A stretch of 64,000 bases of DNA from assembly GCF_006440735.1 (NCBI RefSeq), contig NZ_VFUA01000021.1, positions 1-64,000 of the forward strand, in the 5' to 3' direction. Below are positions 52,980 through 61,759 of this stretch, one piece after another (position 1 is the stretch's first letter; the number at the start of each line of letters is the position of its first letter). Position numbers and translations under genes: made by a program. This DNA comes from Mesorhizobium sp. B2-7-1 (GTDB lineage: Bacteria; Pseudomonadota; Alphaproteobacteria; Rhizobiales; Rhizobiaceae). Below the pieces are notes generated by a model, which did not search any database, was not told where the DNA came from, and saw only the letters and a program-made list of their open reading frames with translations.

Positions 52980-54181
52980 TGAGCTATGTTGCCTCGCGCC
53001 TCTCGGCGGTGAAGCCCTCCGCGTCGATGGCCGCTTCGCAGGCCGCGAAGGCGCTGCGCGCCAAGGGCGTCGACGTGATCAACCTCGGCCTGGGCGAGCC
53101 CGATTTTCCGACGCCGCATCACATCGTCGAGGCCGCCCATTTTGCGGCGAAGGCTGGCCAGACGCTCTACACGGCCGCTGCCGGGACCGCCGAAGTGCGC
53201 GAAGCCATCGCTGGAAAATTCCGGCGCGAGAACGGGCTGGACTACACAGCCGACGACATCGTCGTCGCCAACGGCGCCAAGCAGATCATCTTCAACGCGC
53301 TGATGGCGACATTGGAGACCGGCGATGAGGCGATCCTGCCTGCGCCCTACTTCGTCTCCTATCCCGAAATGGTGAAGCTGCTCGGCGGCACGCCGGTTGT
53401 CGTCGAGTGCCCGCAGACCGCCGGCTTCCGGCTGACGCCGGCGCTGCTGGAAAAGGTAATCACGCCAAGGACAAAGTGGCTTTTCCTCAACATGCCCGGC
53501 AATCCCTCCGGTGCGGTCTATTCTCAGTCCGACCTCAAGGCGCTCGGCGCGGTGCTGGCGAAGCATCCACAGGTGCTCATCCTCTCCGACGAGATATACG
53601 AGCACATCCTTTTCGACGGGCGCGAATTCATCTCCTTCGGCAAGGCCTGCCCCGAGCTCAAGGACCGCACGCTGATCGTCAACGGCGTCTCGAAATCCTA
53701 TGCGATGACCGGCTGGCGCGTCGGCTATGCGGCCGGGCCGGCGCCGCTTCTCAAGGCGATGTCGACAATCCAAAGCCAGTCCTGCACGTCTGTCTGCTCG
53801 ATCGCGCAGGCCGCGACGGTCGCAGCGCTCAACGGCCCGCAGGACGAGGTCGCGCGCTTCCGCCAGGCTTTCGAGCGGCGCCGCGATCTGGTCGTCGACG
53901 GCATCCGCAAGATCAACGGCCTGACGCTGTCGCCGCCGGAGGGCGCCTTCTATGCTTATATCGGCTGCGCCAGCCTGATCGGCCGCAAGACGCCCAAGGG
54001 CGCCGTGCTGGCGGACGACGCAGCCGTGTCGAACTATCTTCTCAACGAAGGCCGGGTGGCGTCGGTGCCGGGCGTCGCCTATGGACTGTCACCCTATTTC
54101 CGCATCTCGACCGCGACCGGCGATGAGGTGCTGACCGAAGCGATCGCGCGGATCAACGCCGCTGTCGCGCAAGTGGAGTAA
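52979..54181 (+). CDS. Class I aminotransferase, aspartate/aromatic type
   Basis: A 400-residue PLP fold-type I aminotransferase with INLGLGEPDFPTPHHI, NMPGNPSGAVYSQ, the PLP aspartate-tyrosine pair in LSDEIYEHI and lysine K239 in GVSKSYAMTGWRVGY. FRISTATGD near the end holds the substrate-carboxylate arginine. It is like prokaryotic aspartate/prephenate aminotransferases. Its start overlaps the HyuB stop by one base, so a cyclic-amide opening step and a transamination are expressed together. Confidence 0.92.
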   Translation: MSYVASRLSAVKPSASMAASQAAKALRAKGVDVINLGLGEPDFPTPHHIVEAAHFAAKAGQTLYTAAAGTAEVREAIAGKFRRENGLDYTADDIVVANGAKQIIFNALMATLETGDEAILPAPYFVSYPEMVKLLGGTPVVVECPQTAGFRLTPALLEKVITPRTKWLFLNMPGNPSGAVYSQSDLKALGAVLAKHPQVLILSDEIYEHILFDGREFISFGKACPELKDRTLIVNGVSKSYAMTGWRVGYAAGPAPLLKAMSTIQSQSCTSVCSIAQAATVAALNGPQDEVARFRQAFERRRDLVVDGIRKINGLTLSPPEGAFYAYIGCASLIGRKTPKGAVLADDAAVSNYLLNEGRVASVPGVAYGLSPYFRISTATGDEVLTEAIARINAAVAQVE

Positions 54182-54184
54182 GTG

Positions 54185-54997
54185 ATGCCGCATTACGAAC
54201 GTATCCTGATCACCGGCGCTGCCGGCCGCCTCGGCTCAGTGTTGCGCAAGGGCCTGGCGCCGCTGGCTAAGACGATCCGCCTGGCGGGCCGCGAACCGTT
54301 CGGCGATCTTGCGCCGCACGAGGAGGAAGCGGTGTTCGATCTCGCCGACATGGACGCCACGATCGCGGCGACCAAGGATTGCGACGCGATCGTGCATTTC
54401 GGCGGCGCGCCGCTCGAATGCGAATGGCAGACGATCCTCGATTCCAGCATCCGCGGCTCCTACCACATCTATGAAGGCGCACGGAAACACGGCGTCAAGC
54501 GCGTCATCTACGCCTCGTCGGTGCATGCCATCGGCTATCACGAGATCGAGGCGCATATCGGCGTCGACGCGCCGGTACGCCCCGACAGCCTCTATGGCGT
54601 GTCGAAGAATTTCGTCGAAAGCTTGAGCCGGCTCTATTGGGACAAGTTCGGCATCGAGACCGTGTGCCTGCGCATCTTCTCGTCCTTCCCCGAACCGGCC
54701 GACCGCCGCATGCTGTGGTCGTATCTCTCCTTCGCCGATTGCGTACGGCTGGTCGAGGCATCGCTTACCGCGCCGCGCGTCGGCCACACCATCTCCTTCG
54801 GCATCTCCGACAACAAGCTGAAGATGGTCGACAACAGCGGTGCGGACCACCTGGGATTTATCCCGCAGGACAGCGCCGAGCCGTTCCGCGCCGCCGTCGA
54901 GGCGAAGACCCCTGTTCCCGATCCGAAGAAACCGTCGGTGAAATATCTCGGCGGCTGGTTCTGCGAGCTTGGCCACCCCGACGATAAGCCGGCGTGA
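54185..54997 (+). CDS. NAD-dependent epimerase/dehydratase family, uronate-dehydrogenase-like
   Basis: A 270-residue extended SDR with TGAAGRLGSVLR (10-21), an IYASSVHAIGY serine region and catalytic YGVSK (Y137, K141). The layout and motifs SLYGVSKNFVESLSRLY and PEPADRRMLWSYLSFADCV resemble uronate dehydrogenase of Agrobacterium, which oxidises galacturonate or glucuronate to the aldarolactone. It is the last gene of the TPP-HyuA-HyuB-aminotransferase operon. ATG at 54185 is preferred over a GTG three bases earlier. The substrate might be a sugar acid moiety of an imported conjugate. Confidence 0.86.
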   Translation: MPHYERILITGAAGRLGSVLRKGLAPLAKTIRLAGREPFGDLAPHEEEAVFDLADMDATIAATKDCDAIVHFGGAPLECEWQTILDSSIRGSYHIYEGARKHGVKRVIYASSVHAIGYHEIEAHIGVDAPVRPDSLYGVSKNFVESLSRLYWDKFGIETVCLRIFSSFPEPADRRMLWSYLSFADCVRLVEASLTAPRVGHTISFGISDNKLKMVDNSGADHLGFIPQDSAEPFRAAVEAKTPVPDPKKPSVKYLGGWFCELGHPDDKPA

Positions 54998-55129
54998 GCA
55001 CCAGCTGACATCCGGTCGCGGAACTGTGGAGGTCGTCCTTGGGTTGAAACCAGCGCATTCAGCCCAGGGTGGACGGGCGAGATCCACAACGGCGTGGCCC
55101 GCAGCACGTGCCCGAACTCCACAAAAAGG

Positions 55130-55840
55130 TCAGGCACTTACAAGCCTGATAATGGTGTCGATATTGAACTCCAGGCGCTCGTTGAGAGCATCCTTGTCCA
55201 TCAGATCCCGCTCAAAAATAATTGAACCCGTAAAGCGGTTTGTGATGTAATAGTAACCGATCGCGGCAATCGTAATATTCAGCTGCACAGGATCGATACC
55301 GGCACGGAAATCCCCACTTATTACGCCTCTATCAAGTATACTCGAGACCATTGCAACGAATTTTCTGCTCGCCGTCTTTATCAATTCAGACTTCTTCACA
55401 TGCTTTGCTCTGTGAAGGTTCTCACTATTGACCAAGGTGATAAACTCAGGATTCCTCAGGTAATATTGCCACGTGAACTGGACGAGGCGCTCAAGAGCCT
55501 CCTTGGGTTCCAAATCGTCGAGATGGAGCTTCAGCTCAGCCGTCCGAATGTCGAGATAGGCATTTTCAACGACGGTCTGGAAAAGGTTATCCTTGCTGCC
55601 GAAATAGTGATAAATCATACGCTTGTTGGCCTTGGCCTTCGCGGCGATGACGTCGACGCGCGCACCCCCAAGGCCATTCTTGGCGAAATCGCTCTTTGCT
55701 GCTTCCAGAATGCGAAGCTTGGTCGCTTCGGCATCCCGAAGGCGCTTCTTCTTGGCGACATTGCTTGATTTGTCGGACGTGGCGTCCACTTTGGCCGCTC
55801 CCTTGATTCCAGTTCCAGCGTGCAGGCGACGATCGGTCAT
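55130..55840 (-). CDS. TetR-family regulator
   Basis: A 236-residue TetR protein. A lysine-rich, probably flexible N-terminus of about 35 residues precedes the helix-turn-helix (LRILEAAKSDFAKNGLGGARVDVIAAKAKANKRMIYHYFGSKDNLF). The C-terminal part resembles the TetR_C group that ends with IIRLVSA. The gene is visibly richer in A and T than its neighbours, which suggests separate acquisition. It is divergent from the importer operon starting at 56031 and probably represses it. Confidence 0.9.
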   Translation of the reverse strand: MTDRRLHAGTGIKGAAKVDATSDKSSNVAKKKRLRDAEATKLRILEAAKSDFAKNGLGGARVDVIAAKAKANKRMIYHYFGSKDNLFQTVVENAYLDIRTAELKLHLDDLEPKEALERLVQFTWQYYLRNPEFITLVNSENLHRAKHVKKSELIKTASRKFVAMVSSILDRGVISGDFRAGIDPVQLNITIAAIGYYYITNRFTGSIIFERDLMDKDALNERLEFNIDTIIRLVSA

Positions 55841-55898
55841 ACGCTGAAAGTCATTTCAATTGTCCAAGAAGTCAACAGGCCGCGCGCTGCGCCGCCGC

Positions 55899-55927
55899 TT
55901 GACTCTTGCATGTTCAGGAAGTAACTA
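55899..55927 (+). promoter_or_regulatory. Possible sigma-70 promoter of sugar importer operon
   Basis: TTGACT (55899-55904), a 17-base gap and TAACTA (55922-55927) give a sigma-70-like layout about 100 bases before the binding-protein ATG at 56031, in the gap shared with the divergent TetR gene. No clear TetR palindrome was recognised. Confidence 0.35.
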
Positions 55928-56030
55928 GATGGTGCATTAAGCGACCAGAGGGCGGGTTTGGACGGCTAGGCTTCTCGAGTTGCTCAATAGGTGGCCCGCC
56001 CCTGCGGGTCGTTACCAAATGGGAGGTAGC

Positions 56031-57140
56031 ATGTCGACTTTCATCAAGGATTACATAGAGCGCGAGACCATCAACCGGCGAAATTTTCTTCTCGCCACGG
56101 CTGCCGGCATGGGAGCCATGGCGGCCCCCTTCGCTTTCGGCGGCGGCGCCCGCGCGGCGATCACAGATCCGGCGATCGCCTGGTCCTATCGCGACCGCGC
56201 TTCAGCTTACTGGAACTCGGTCGTGTCGGGCGGGGAGACGTTCGTGGAATCCCTCGGCAAGTCCAAGGATTCCCTCATCTCGCTGATCAACGAGGGATCT
56301 TCCGAAAAGTCGCTGGCCGACATCAAGGCGTTCCTGGCCAAGACCGGCGGCAAGTGCGCGATCGCTTGCGACGCCAACGACAGCCCGAACGCCCGTCCCG
56401 TGGTCGAAGCGGTACGGGATGCCGGCGCCTACATTTCCACGATCTGGAACAAGACCGACGACCTGCACCCGTGGGACATTGGCGACAATTACGTCTCGCA
56501 CATGACCTGGTCGGACGAGAAGCCGGCAGAGCAGACGGCGCGTATCCTGTTCGATGCCATGGGTGGCAAGGGCGGCGTCGTGCATTTGGGCGGCATTGCC
56601 GCCAACAATCCGGCGATCGAACGTCTGAACGGCCTGAAGAACGCGCTGAAGGACTTCCCCAACATCGAGCTTCTCGATGCCCAGCCCGCCGATTGGGACA
56701 CGACCAAGGGCACGGAGCTGATGGCCTCCTTCCTGACCCGGTTCGGCGACAAGATCACCGGCGTTCACTGTGCGAACGACAACATCGCCTATGGCGTCAT
56801 CGAAGCCCTGCGCGCGGAAGGCATCGAGAATATGCCGATCGTCGCTTATGACGGCAATCCGGAGGCCGTGAAGCTCGTCATGGACGGCAAGCTTCTGGCG
56901 ACCGTCTTCACCAATCCGCACTGGGGTGGCGGCATCACGGCGGCGCTTGCGTATTACGCGGCGACGGGCGCCTTCAAACCCTCGGAGGAGCCGAAGGAGC
57001 ACCGTGAATTCTACGGCCCGACGATCCTCATCTCAAAAAAGGACGCGGCGGACTTCAAGGCCAAATATCTCGATTCCGTTCCTTCCTACAACTGGAAGGA
57101 CTTCTGGGGTCCGAGCAACGGCCAGATCAAGTACAAGTAG
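56031..57140 (+). CDS. Sugar-type ABC binding protein with Tat signal peptide
   Basis: A 369-residue periplasmic-binding-protein (RbsB-like) with an N-terminal twin-arginine signal: NRRNFLLATAAG (residues 15-26) then a hydrophobic run and cleavage near ARA-AITD. Most relatives use Sec, so this protein may be exported folded. Later motifs include AIACDANDSPNARPVVEAV, VHLGGIAANNPAIERLNGLKNAL and GVHCANDNIAYGVIEALRAEG. GGGAGG lies five bases before the ATG. It is followed by a strong hairpin and the membrane parts of the importer. Confidence 0.91.
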   Translation: MSTFIKDYIERETINRRNFLLATAAGMGAMAAPFAFGGGARAAITDPAIAWSYRDRASAYWNSVVSGGETFVESLGKSKDSLISLINEGSSEKSLADIKAFLAKTGGKCAIACDANDSPNARPVVEAVRDAGAYISTIWNKTDDLHPWDIGDNYVSHMTWSDEKPAEQTARILFDAMGGKGGVVHLGGIAANNPAIERLNGLKNALKDFPNIELLDAQPADWDTTKGTELMASFLTRFGDKITGVHCANDNIAYGVIEALRAEGIENMPIVAYDGNPEAVKLVMDGKLLATVFTNPHWGGGITAALAYYAATGAFKPSEEPKEHREFYGPTILISKKDAADFKAKYLDSVPSYNWKDFWGPSNGQIKYK

Positions 57141-57156
57141 ACCAAATCCCTGAACG

Positions 57157-57181
57157 GGCGGCCCCTCGAAACGGGGCCGCC
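57157..57181. terminator. Stem-loop after the binding-protein gene
   Basis: GGCGGCCCC (57157-57165) pairs with GGGGCCGCC (57173-57181) around a seven-base loop, 17 bases after the stop codon, with no T-run. Placed between binding protein and permease, it probably stabilises the upstream mRNA or lowers readthrough. Confidence 0.7.
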
Positions 57182-57218
57182 GCTGTTGAAGACGGCGCGC
57201 TTGGACGGGAGGCCGAAG

Positions 57219-58184
57219 TTGCCACGTATCCTGACGAGGGAAAACGCGATCCGCTGGGCGCCGTTCCTGGTGCTCTTGGCGCTTATCGTGTTGTTCTCCG
57301 CAATCAACCCTTCGTTCCTGTCGCAGCGCAACTTCGCGCGCATCGCGATTGCGGCCGCGCCCGCGCTGATGGTGGCGGTCGGCGTAACCTTCATCATCGT
57401 CATGGGGTCCATCGACCTCTCGATGGAGGGCGTCGTTTCCCTGACGGCGGTCCTGTTCTGCTTCCTGATGCTGGCGTTCGGCGGAACGCTGGCTTCGGGC
57501 GGCTGGATCGCGATACCGATCATCCTGGTCGTCGGCGCCGCGATCGGCCTGGTGAACGGCCTCGTCCATGTCAGGCTGAAGATACCATCCTTCATGGCCA
57601 GTCTCGCGCTCGGTTTCGTCGGCACCGGCGCCGCGATCCTGCTGACTGGCGGCGACATCGTCAAATTCGACGATCCGACGTTCCGCGCCTTGCTGACCTG
57701 GCGCATCCTGGGGTTTCCGCTGATGGTCTATGTCGCGGGCCTGTGCCTCGTCCTTGCCTGGTTCATCCAGGCGCATACACGCCTTGGGCGCTATTTCTAC
57801 GCGGTTGGCGGCGGCGAGGACCTTGCCCACGCCTCGGGCGTGCGGGTGCAGCAGGTGCGAATGGCTGGCTTTGCGCTTGCCGGCTTCTTCTATGCAATAG
57901 CCGCGATCCTGCAGGTCGCTAAGCTCGGCCAGGCGGAATCGGTCACCGGATCCAATTTCATGTTCATGTCGATCACTTCGGTGGTGGTTGGCGGCGTGGC
58001 GCTCTGGGGCGGCATCGGCGGCGTATGGAACACGCTCGTTGGCGTCCTCATCGTCGCTGTCATCAACAACGGCATGGTGGTCATCGGTCTGCCCGACTTC
58101 CTACAGGCCGCCGTTCTCGGGCTGCTGGTCATCATCGCGGTCATCCTGTCGACGGACCGGCGCTCGGTCGCGTTCGTCAAGTGA
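57219..58184 (+). CDS. Sugar-type ABC importer permease
   Basis: A 321-residue BPD_transp_2 permease (RbsC-like) with the family segments MGSIDLSMEGVVSLTA, GFVGTGAAILLTGG and SITSVVVGGVALWGGIGGVWNT. The start is uncertain: TTG at 57219 has GGGAGG seven bases upstream and is preferred over TTG at 57186, which abuts the hairpin; no ATG is suitable near the first helix. It pairs with the permease at 59706. The ATPase follows after seven bases. Confidence 0.88.
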   Translation: MPRILTRENAIRWAPFLVLLALIVLFSAINPSFLSQRNFARIAIAAAPALMVAVGVTFIIVMGSIDLSMEGVVSLTAVLFCFLMLAFGGTLASGGWIAIPIILVVGAAIGLVNGLVHVRLKIPSFMASLALGFVGTGAAILLTGGDIVKFDDPTFRALLTWRILGFPLMVYVAGLCLVLAWFIQAHTRLGRYFYAVGGGEDLAHASGVRVQQVRMAGFALAGFFYAIAAILQVAKLGQAESVTGSNFMFMSITSVVVGGVALWGGIGGVWNTLVGVLIVAVINNGMVVIGLPDFLQAAVLGLLVIIAVILSTDRRSVAFVK

Positions 58185-58191
58185 GGCCGCA

Positions 58192-59697
58192 ATGTATGAA
58201 TTGAAAGCCGTCGAAAAGAAGTTTCCAGGCGTCCGGGCACTGAAATCGGTCGACTTTTCCATCAGCCGCGGCGAGATCGTCGGGCTGGTGGGAGAGAATG
58301 GCGCGGGCAAATCCACGCTTATGAAGGTGATCTACGGCGCCTACCAGCCTGACGGCGGCGAGATCCTCATCGACGGCAAGCCCGTCCGGTTCAGCGGCCC
58401 CCGCGATGCGATGGAACGGGGCATCGGCATGGTGTTTCAGGAGCAATCGCTGATCACCAACCTGTCCGTGATGGAAAACATCTTCCTCGGCTATGAAGAC
58501 CAGTTCTCGCGCGTCGGCGTGGTCAACTGGAAGGCGATGGCCAGAGCCGCCAGGAAGCAGCTTGCCAAGGTCAAGCTCGATATCGATCCGCGCACGACCA
58601 CCTCGAGCCTTTCCTTCGCGCAGCGCCAGCTTGTGGAACTGGCCAAGGTGCTGACGTTGGAGGAACGGGTGCAGGGTCATCTGGTCGTCCTGCTCGACGA
58701 GCCGACCTCGGTGCTGGCGGAGGAAGAGGTGAAGCTGTTGTTCAAGCTCGTGCGGGAGCTGACGACGCGCGCTTCGTTCATCTTCGTGTCCCATCGCATG
58801 GACGAAGTGATGGAGCTTTCGGACCGCATCTACGTGATGAAGGATGGCCAGGTGGTCGACGTCGTCTCGCGCGGCGCGGCGACGCCGGAAGCGATCCAGC
58901 ACAAGATGGTCGGCCGCCATGTCGACAAGGAATATTACCGTGAACAGCGGCAAAAGCCCTACGACGCGACGAGGCCTCTGGTCGAACTGTCCGATGTCAG
59001 CCTGCCCGGACGTATCCGCGACATCTCGCTGACGCTGCATGCCGGCGAGGTGCTGTGCCTGGTTGGCACCGAGGGCTCCGGTCGCGAGGCGATCCTTCGA
59101 ACCATCTACGGCATGCGAGCGCCGGCCAAGGGCACCCTGAAGATCAAGGGCGAGGCGATCTCCAGGCTGACGGCCCGGGGCGCGGTGGAGCGCGGCGTCG
59201 GCTACGTGCCGCGCGAACGCAAGATAGAAGGCATCGTCGCCGGCATGAATGTCTACGAGAACATGACGCTCTCGCAAATGCCGCGTTACGCGCGGATGGG
59301 CTGGCTCGATGTCGGCAACGAGCGTGAGCTTGCCAGGAAATGGATCGGCAAGCTCGCCATCAAGGCAAGCTCCGAATATGCCGACTGCGGCAACCTCTCG
59401 GGCGGCAACCAGCAGAAGGTCGTGCTTGCCAAATGGCGGTCGGGCGGCTCCGACATCATGCTGCTCGATCATCCGACCCGCGGTCTGGACATCGGCGCCA
59501 AGGAGGATGTGTACGACATGATCAGGGAGATGTGCGACGACGGGGTCGGCGTCGTCCTGGTCGCCGACACGCTTGAAGAGGCCATTGGCCTCTCCCACAC
59601 CATCGTCGTCATCAAGGACGGCGAGATCCAGAAGCGTTTCGACTGCGTGCCCGGCTCCAAGCCGTCGCTCTACGACCTTCTGCACTACATGATCTGA
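58192..59697 (+). CDS. Sugar-type ABC importer ATPase, duplicated
   Basis: A 501-residue RbsA-type ATPase. Domain 1 has Walker A GENGAGKST (34-42), signature LSFAQRQ and Walker B VLLDEPTSVL. Domain 2 has the usual degenerate Walker A (GTEGSGREA), signature LSGGNQQK, but Walker B reads LLDHPTRGLD, with H427 where the catalytic glutamate is expected. This leaves domain 2 possibly without hydrolysis. It differs from the ATPase at 3162-4649, which keeps the glutamate. The ATG at 58192 is chosen since the earlier frame overlaps the permease. Confidence 0.92.
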   Translation: MYELKAVEKKFPGVRALKSVDFSISRGEIVGLVGENGAGKSTLMKVIYGAYQPDGGEILIDGKPVRFSGPRDAMERGIGMVFQEQSLITNLSVMENIFLGYEDQFSRVGVVNWKAMARAARKQLAKVKLDIDPRTTTSSLSFAQRQLVELAKVLTLEERVQGHLVVLLDEPTSVLAEEEVKLLFKLVRELTTRASFIFVSHRMDEVMELSDRIYVMKDGQVVDVVSRGAATPEAIQHKMVGRHVDKEYYREQRQKPYDATRPLVELSDVSLPGRIRDISLTLHAGEVLCLVGTEGSGREAILRTIYGMRAPAKGTLKIKGEAISRLTARGAVERGVGYVPRERKIEGIVAGMNVYENMTLSQMPRYARMGWLDVGNERELARKWIGKLAIKASSEYADCGNLSGGNQQKVVLAKWRSGGSDIMLLDHPTRGLDIGAKEDVYDMIREMCDDGVGVVLVADTLEEAIGLSHTIVVIKDGEIQKRFDCVPGSKPSLYDLLHYMI

Positions 59698-59705
59698 GGG
59701 CACCG

Positions 59706-60647
59706 ATGGATATCCAACGCCTCAAGCCGCACTTCCCCTGGATCACCCTCCTGGTCCTCGTCGCGATCGTCGGCGTCGCCGATCCGAGCTTCTTGAAGCC
59801 GGCCAATCTTTTGAGCCTTGCCGGCGACATCGTGCCCTTGTTCATCATGGCGCTGGGATTGACCTTTGCCATCTACATCGGCGGTATCGACCTGTCGGCG
59901 CAGTCGATGGCGAACATGATCACTGTCGTTGCCTCGGTCTATCTGGCGTCGCTGGGGATATGGGTCGCGGCGCTCTGCATCCTCGCGGGGTTCATGCTGG
60001 GCACCCTCTCCGGCTACCTGACCACGCGCATGTACGTCCCCTCCTTCATCTCCACGCTGGCGGTCGGCGGCGTCTGCTTCTCGGTGGCGCAATGGCTGTC
60101 GGGCAACCGCGCCCTGAATATGGACGCCACCCAGCGCAACGAGACCTTCGGCTGGATGATCGGCCGAACCGGCATCGTGCCGCACGAGCTCTTCATCGCG
60201 CTCGGCTTGCTGGCGATCTGCCTGCTCATAGAACGGCGCACGATCCTCGGCCGTGCGCTGAAGGCCGTGGGCGCCGGCGAACTGGCCGCGGCCGCGTCCG
60301 GTCTCAACGTCGCCCGCTACAAGATCCTGGCCTTCGCCATCTCTGGAGCGCTGGCCGCCGTGGCTGGCCTGCTCTTTTCGGTCAAACTGTCCGGCGGCGC
60401 GCCGACGATCGCCAACGGCTTCCTGCTGCCGGCAATCGTGGCGGTGCTTGTCGGCGGAACGCCGCTGACGGGCGGTGTCGGCGGTGTGCTCAACACCGCG
60501 ATCGGCACGTTGATCGTGGCGGTCATCCGGGCGTCGATGCTCTATTTCGGCATCGCGGCGACACAGCAGCAGATGGTCTTCGGCCTGGTGCTGATCGTCG
60601 CCATCGCGCTGACCATCGACCGCTCCAAGCTTCGCATCGTGAAGTGA
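59706..60647 (+). CDS. Sugar-type ABC importer permease
   Basis: A 313-residue BPD_transp_2 permease with IYIGGIDLSAQSMANM, VPSFISTLAVGGVCFSVAQWLSG and PAIVAVLVGGTPLTGGVGGVLNT. It starts nine bases after the ATPase stop and ends eight bases before the alcohol dehydrogenase. It is the second permease of the importer that begins at 56031. The likely ligand class is a polyol, sugar or sugar alcohol given the three dehydrogenases that follow. Confidence 0.9.
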   Translation: MDIQRLKPHFPWITLLVLVAIVGVADPSFLKPANLLSLAGDIVPLFIMALGLTFAIYIGGIDLSAQSMANMITVVASVYLASLGIWVAALCILAGFMLGTLSGYLTTRMYVPSFISTLAVGGVCFSVAQWLSGNRALNMDATQRNETFGWMIGRTGIVPHELFIALGLLAICLLIERRTILGRALKAVGAGELAAAASGLNVARYKILAFAISGALAAVAGLLFSVKLSGGAPTIANGFLLPAIVAVLVGGTPLTGGVGGVLNTAIGTLIVAVIRASMLYFGIAATQQQMVFGLVLIVAIALTIDRSKLRIVK

Positions 60648-60655
60648 GACAAGCC

Positions 60656-61687
60656 ATGGCAACAATGCGCGCCGCCGTTCTGACCGCTCCGCGCCGTTTC
60701 GAGGTGCAGGAGATCGCCATTCCGGAGGTCGGCCCCGACGACGCCTTGATCCGCATCTCGCGGACCGGCATATGCGGCACCGACATCCATATCTTCAATG
60801 GTCACTATGCGGCTGATCGGCTGCCGCTGGTGCCTGGCCACGAGTTTGCCGGGACGATCGCCGCGACAGGTGAGCGTGTGAAGCACATCAAGCCAGGCAC
60901 GACCTGCGTCGCCGACGTCAATATCGGCTGCGGTCAGTGCTACTGGTGCCGCCGCAACGAGATCCTGAACTGCCCGTCGATGACGCAGGTGGGCATCGGG
61001 CGCGACGGCGCCTTCGCCGAATATGTCTGCGTGCCGGCCAGGCTCGTCCTGCCGGCGCCGGACCATGTCCCGGCCGAGGTGCTGGCCCTGACGGAGCCGG
61101 TGTCCTGCGTGGTGCGCGCCGCACGCAAGGCGCGCGCGAGCTTCGGCCAGTCTGTCGTGATCCTTGGAGCCGGACCGATCGGCAACCTGCACGTCCAGAT
61201 GATGCGCCTATGCGGCGCCGCGCCGATCATCGTCGCCGACCTGTCGCAGGACCGCTGCCGTCTTGCCCTTGAAGCCGGTGCGGATGCAGCTATAGCCGAC
61301 CCTGCCCGGCTTAAGGCGGAGGTCCTGGCCAGGACCGGTGGACGCGGGGCGGACCTGGTGATCGAGAGCGTCGGCTCCGCCCGGCTCTACGCGCTCGCAT
61401 TCGAGCTCATCCGCAAGGGCGGCCATGTCGCCTTCTTCGGCCTTACCGGGCCGCACGACACGGTGCCGGTCGATATCCTGCGCACCATCCTCGAGGAGAA
61501 CAGCCTCAAGGGCTCCGTCGCCGGCATGGGAGAAGACATGCACGATGCGTTGACGCTGCTGTCGCACGGCCGCTTTCGCACCGACGCGTTCACACGCTCC
61601 ACCTTTCCCCTCGATCAGATCCAGCAGGCCTTCGAGACTCTGGCCGAGCGGTCCCAGGATCTGAAGACGCAAATCATACTGAACTGA
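60656..61687 (+). CDS. Zinc-dependent alcohol dehydrogenase, polyol/threonine type
   Basis: A 343-residue medium-chain dehydrogenase. Catalytic zinc ligands are C40 (GICGTD), H62 and E63 (PGHEF); structural zinc cysteines are C92, C95, C98 and C106. The cofactor motif is ILGAGPIGNLHVQM, with an aspartate after beta-2 (VADLSQDRC), indicating NAD. This group oxidises sorbitol, L-threonine, glucitol phosphates or similar polyols. It is co-transcribed with the importer and two more oxidoreductases. Confidence 0.9.
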   Translation: MATMRAAVLTAPRRFEVQEIAIPEVGPDDALIRISRTGICGTDIHIFNGHYAADRLPLVPGHEFAGTIAATGERVKHIKPGTTCVADVNIGCGQCYWCRRNEILNCPSMTQVGIGRDGAFAEYVCVPARLVLPAPDHVPAEVLALTEPVSCVVRAARKARASFGQSVVILGAGPIGNLHVQMMRLCGAAPIIVADLSQDRCRLALEAGADAAIADPARLKAEVLARTGGRGADLVIESVGSARLYALAFELIRKGGHVAFFGLTGPHDTVPVDILRTILEENSLKGSVAGMGEDMHDALTLLSHGRFRTDAFTRSTFPLDQIQQAFETLAERSQDLKTQIILN

Positions 61688-61759
61688 GAACAGCCGGCGC
61701 GCCTCGCCGGAACGGCGGACGCGAATGGCCGGCGCACCGCTAAAACGGAGCCATGCCAC

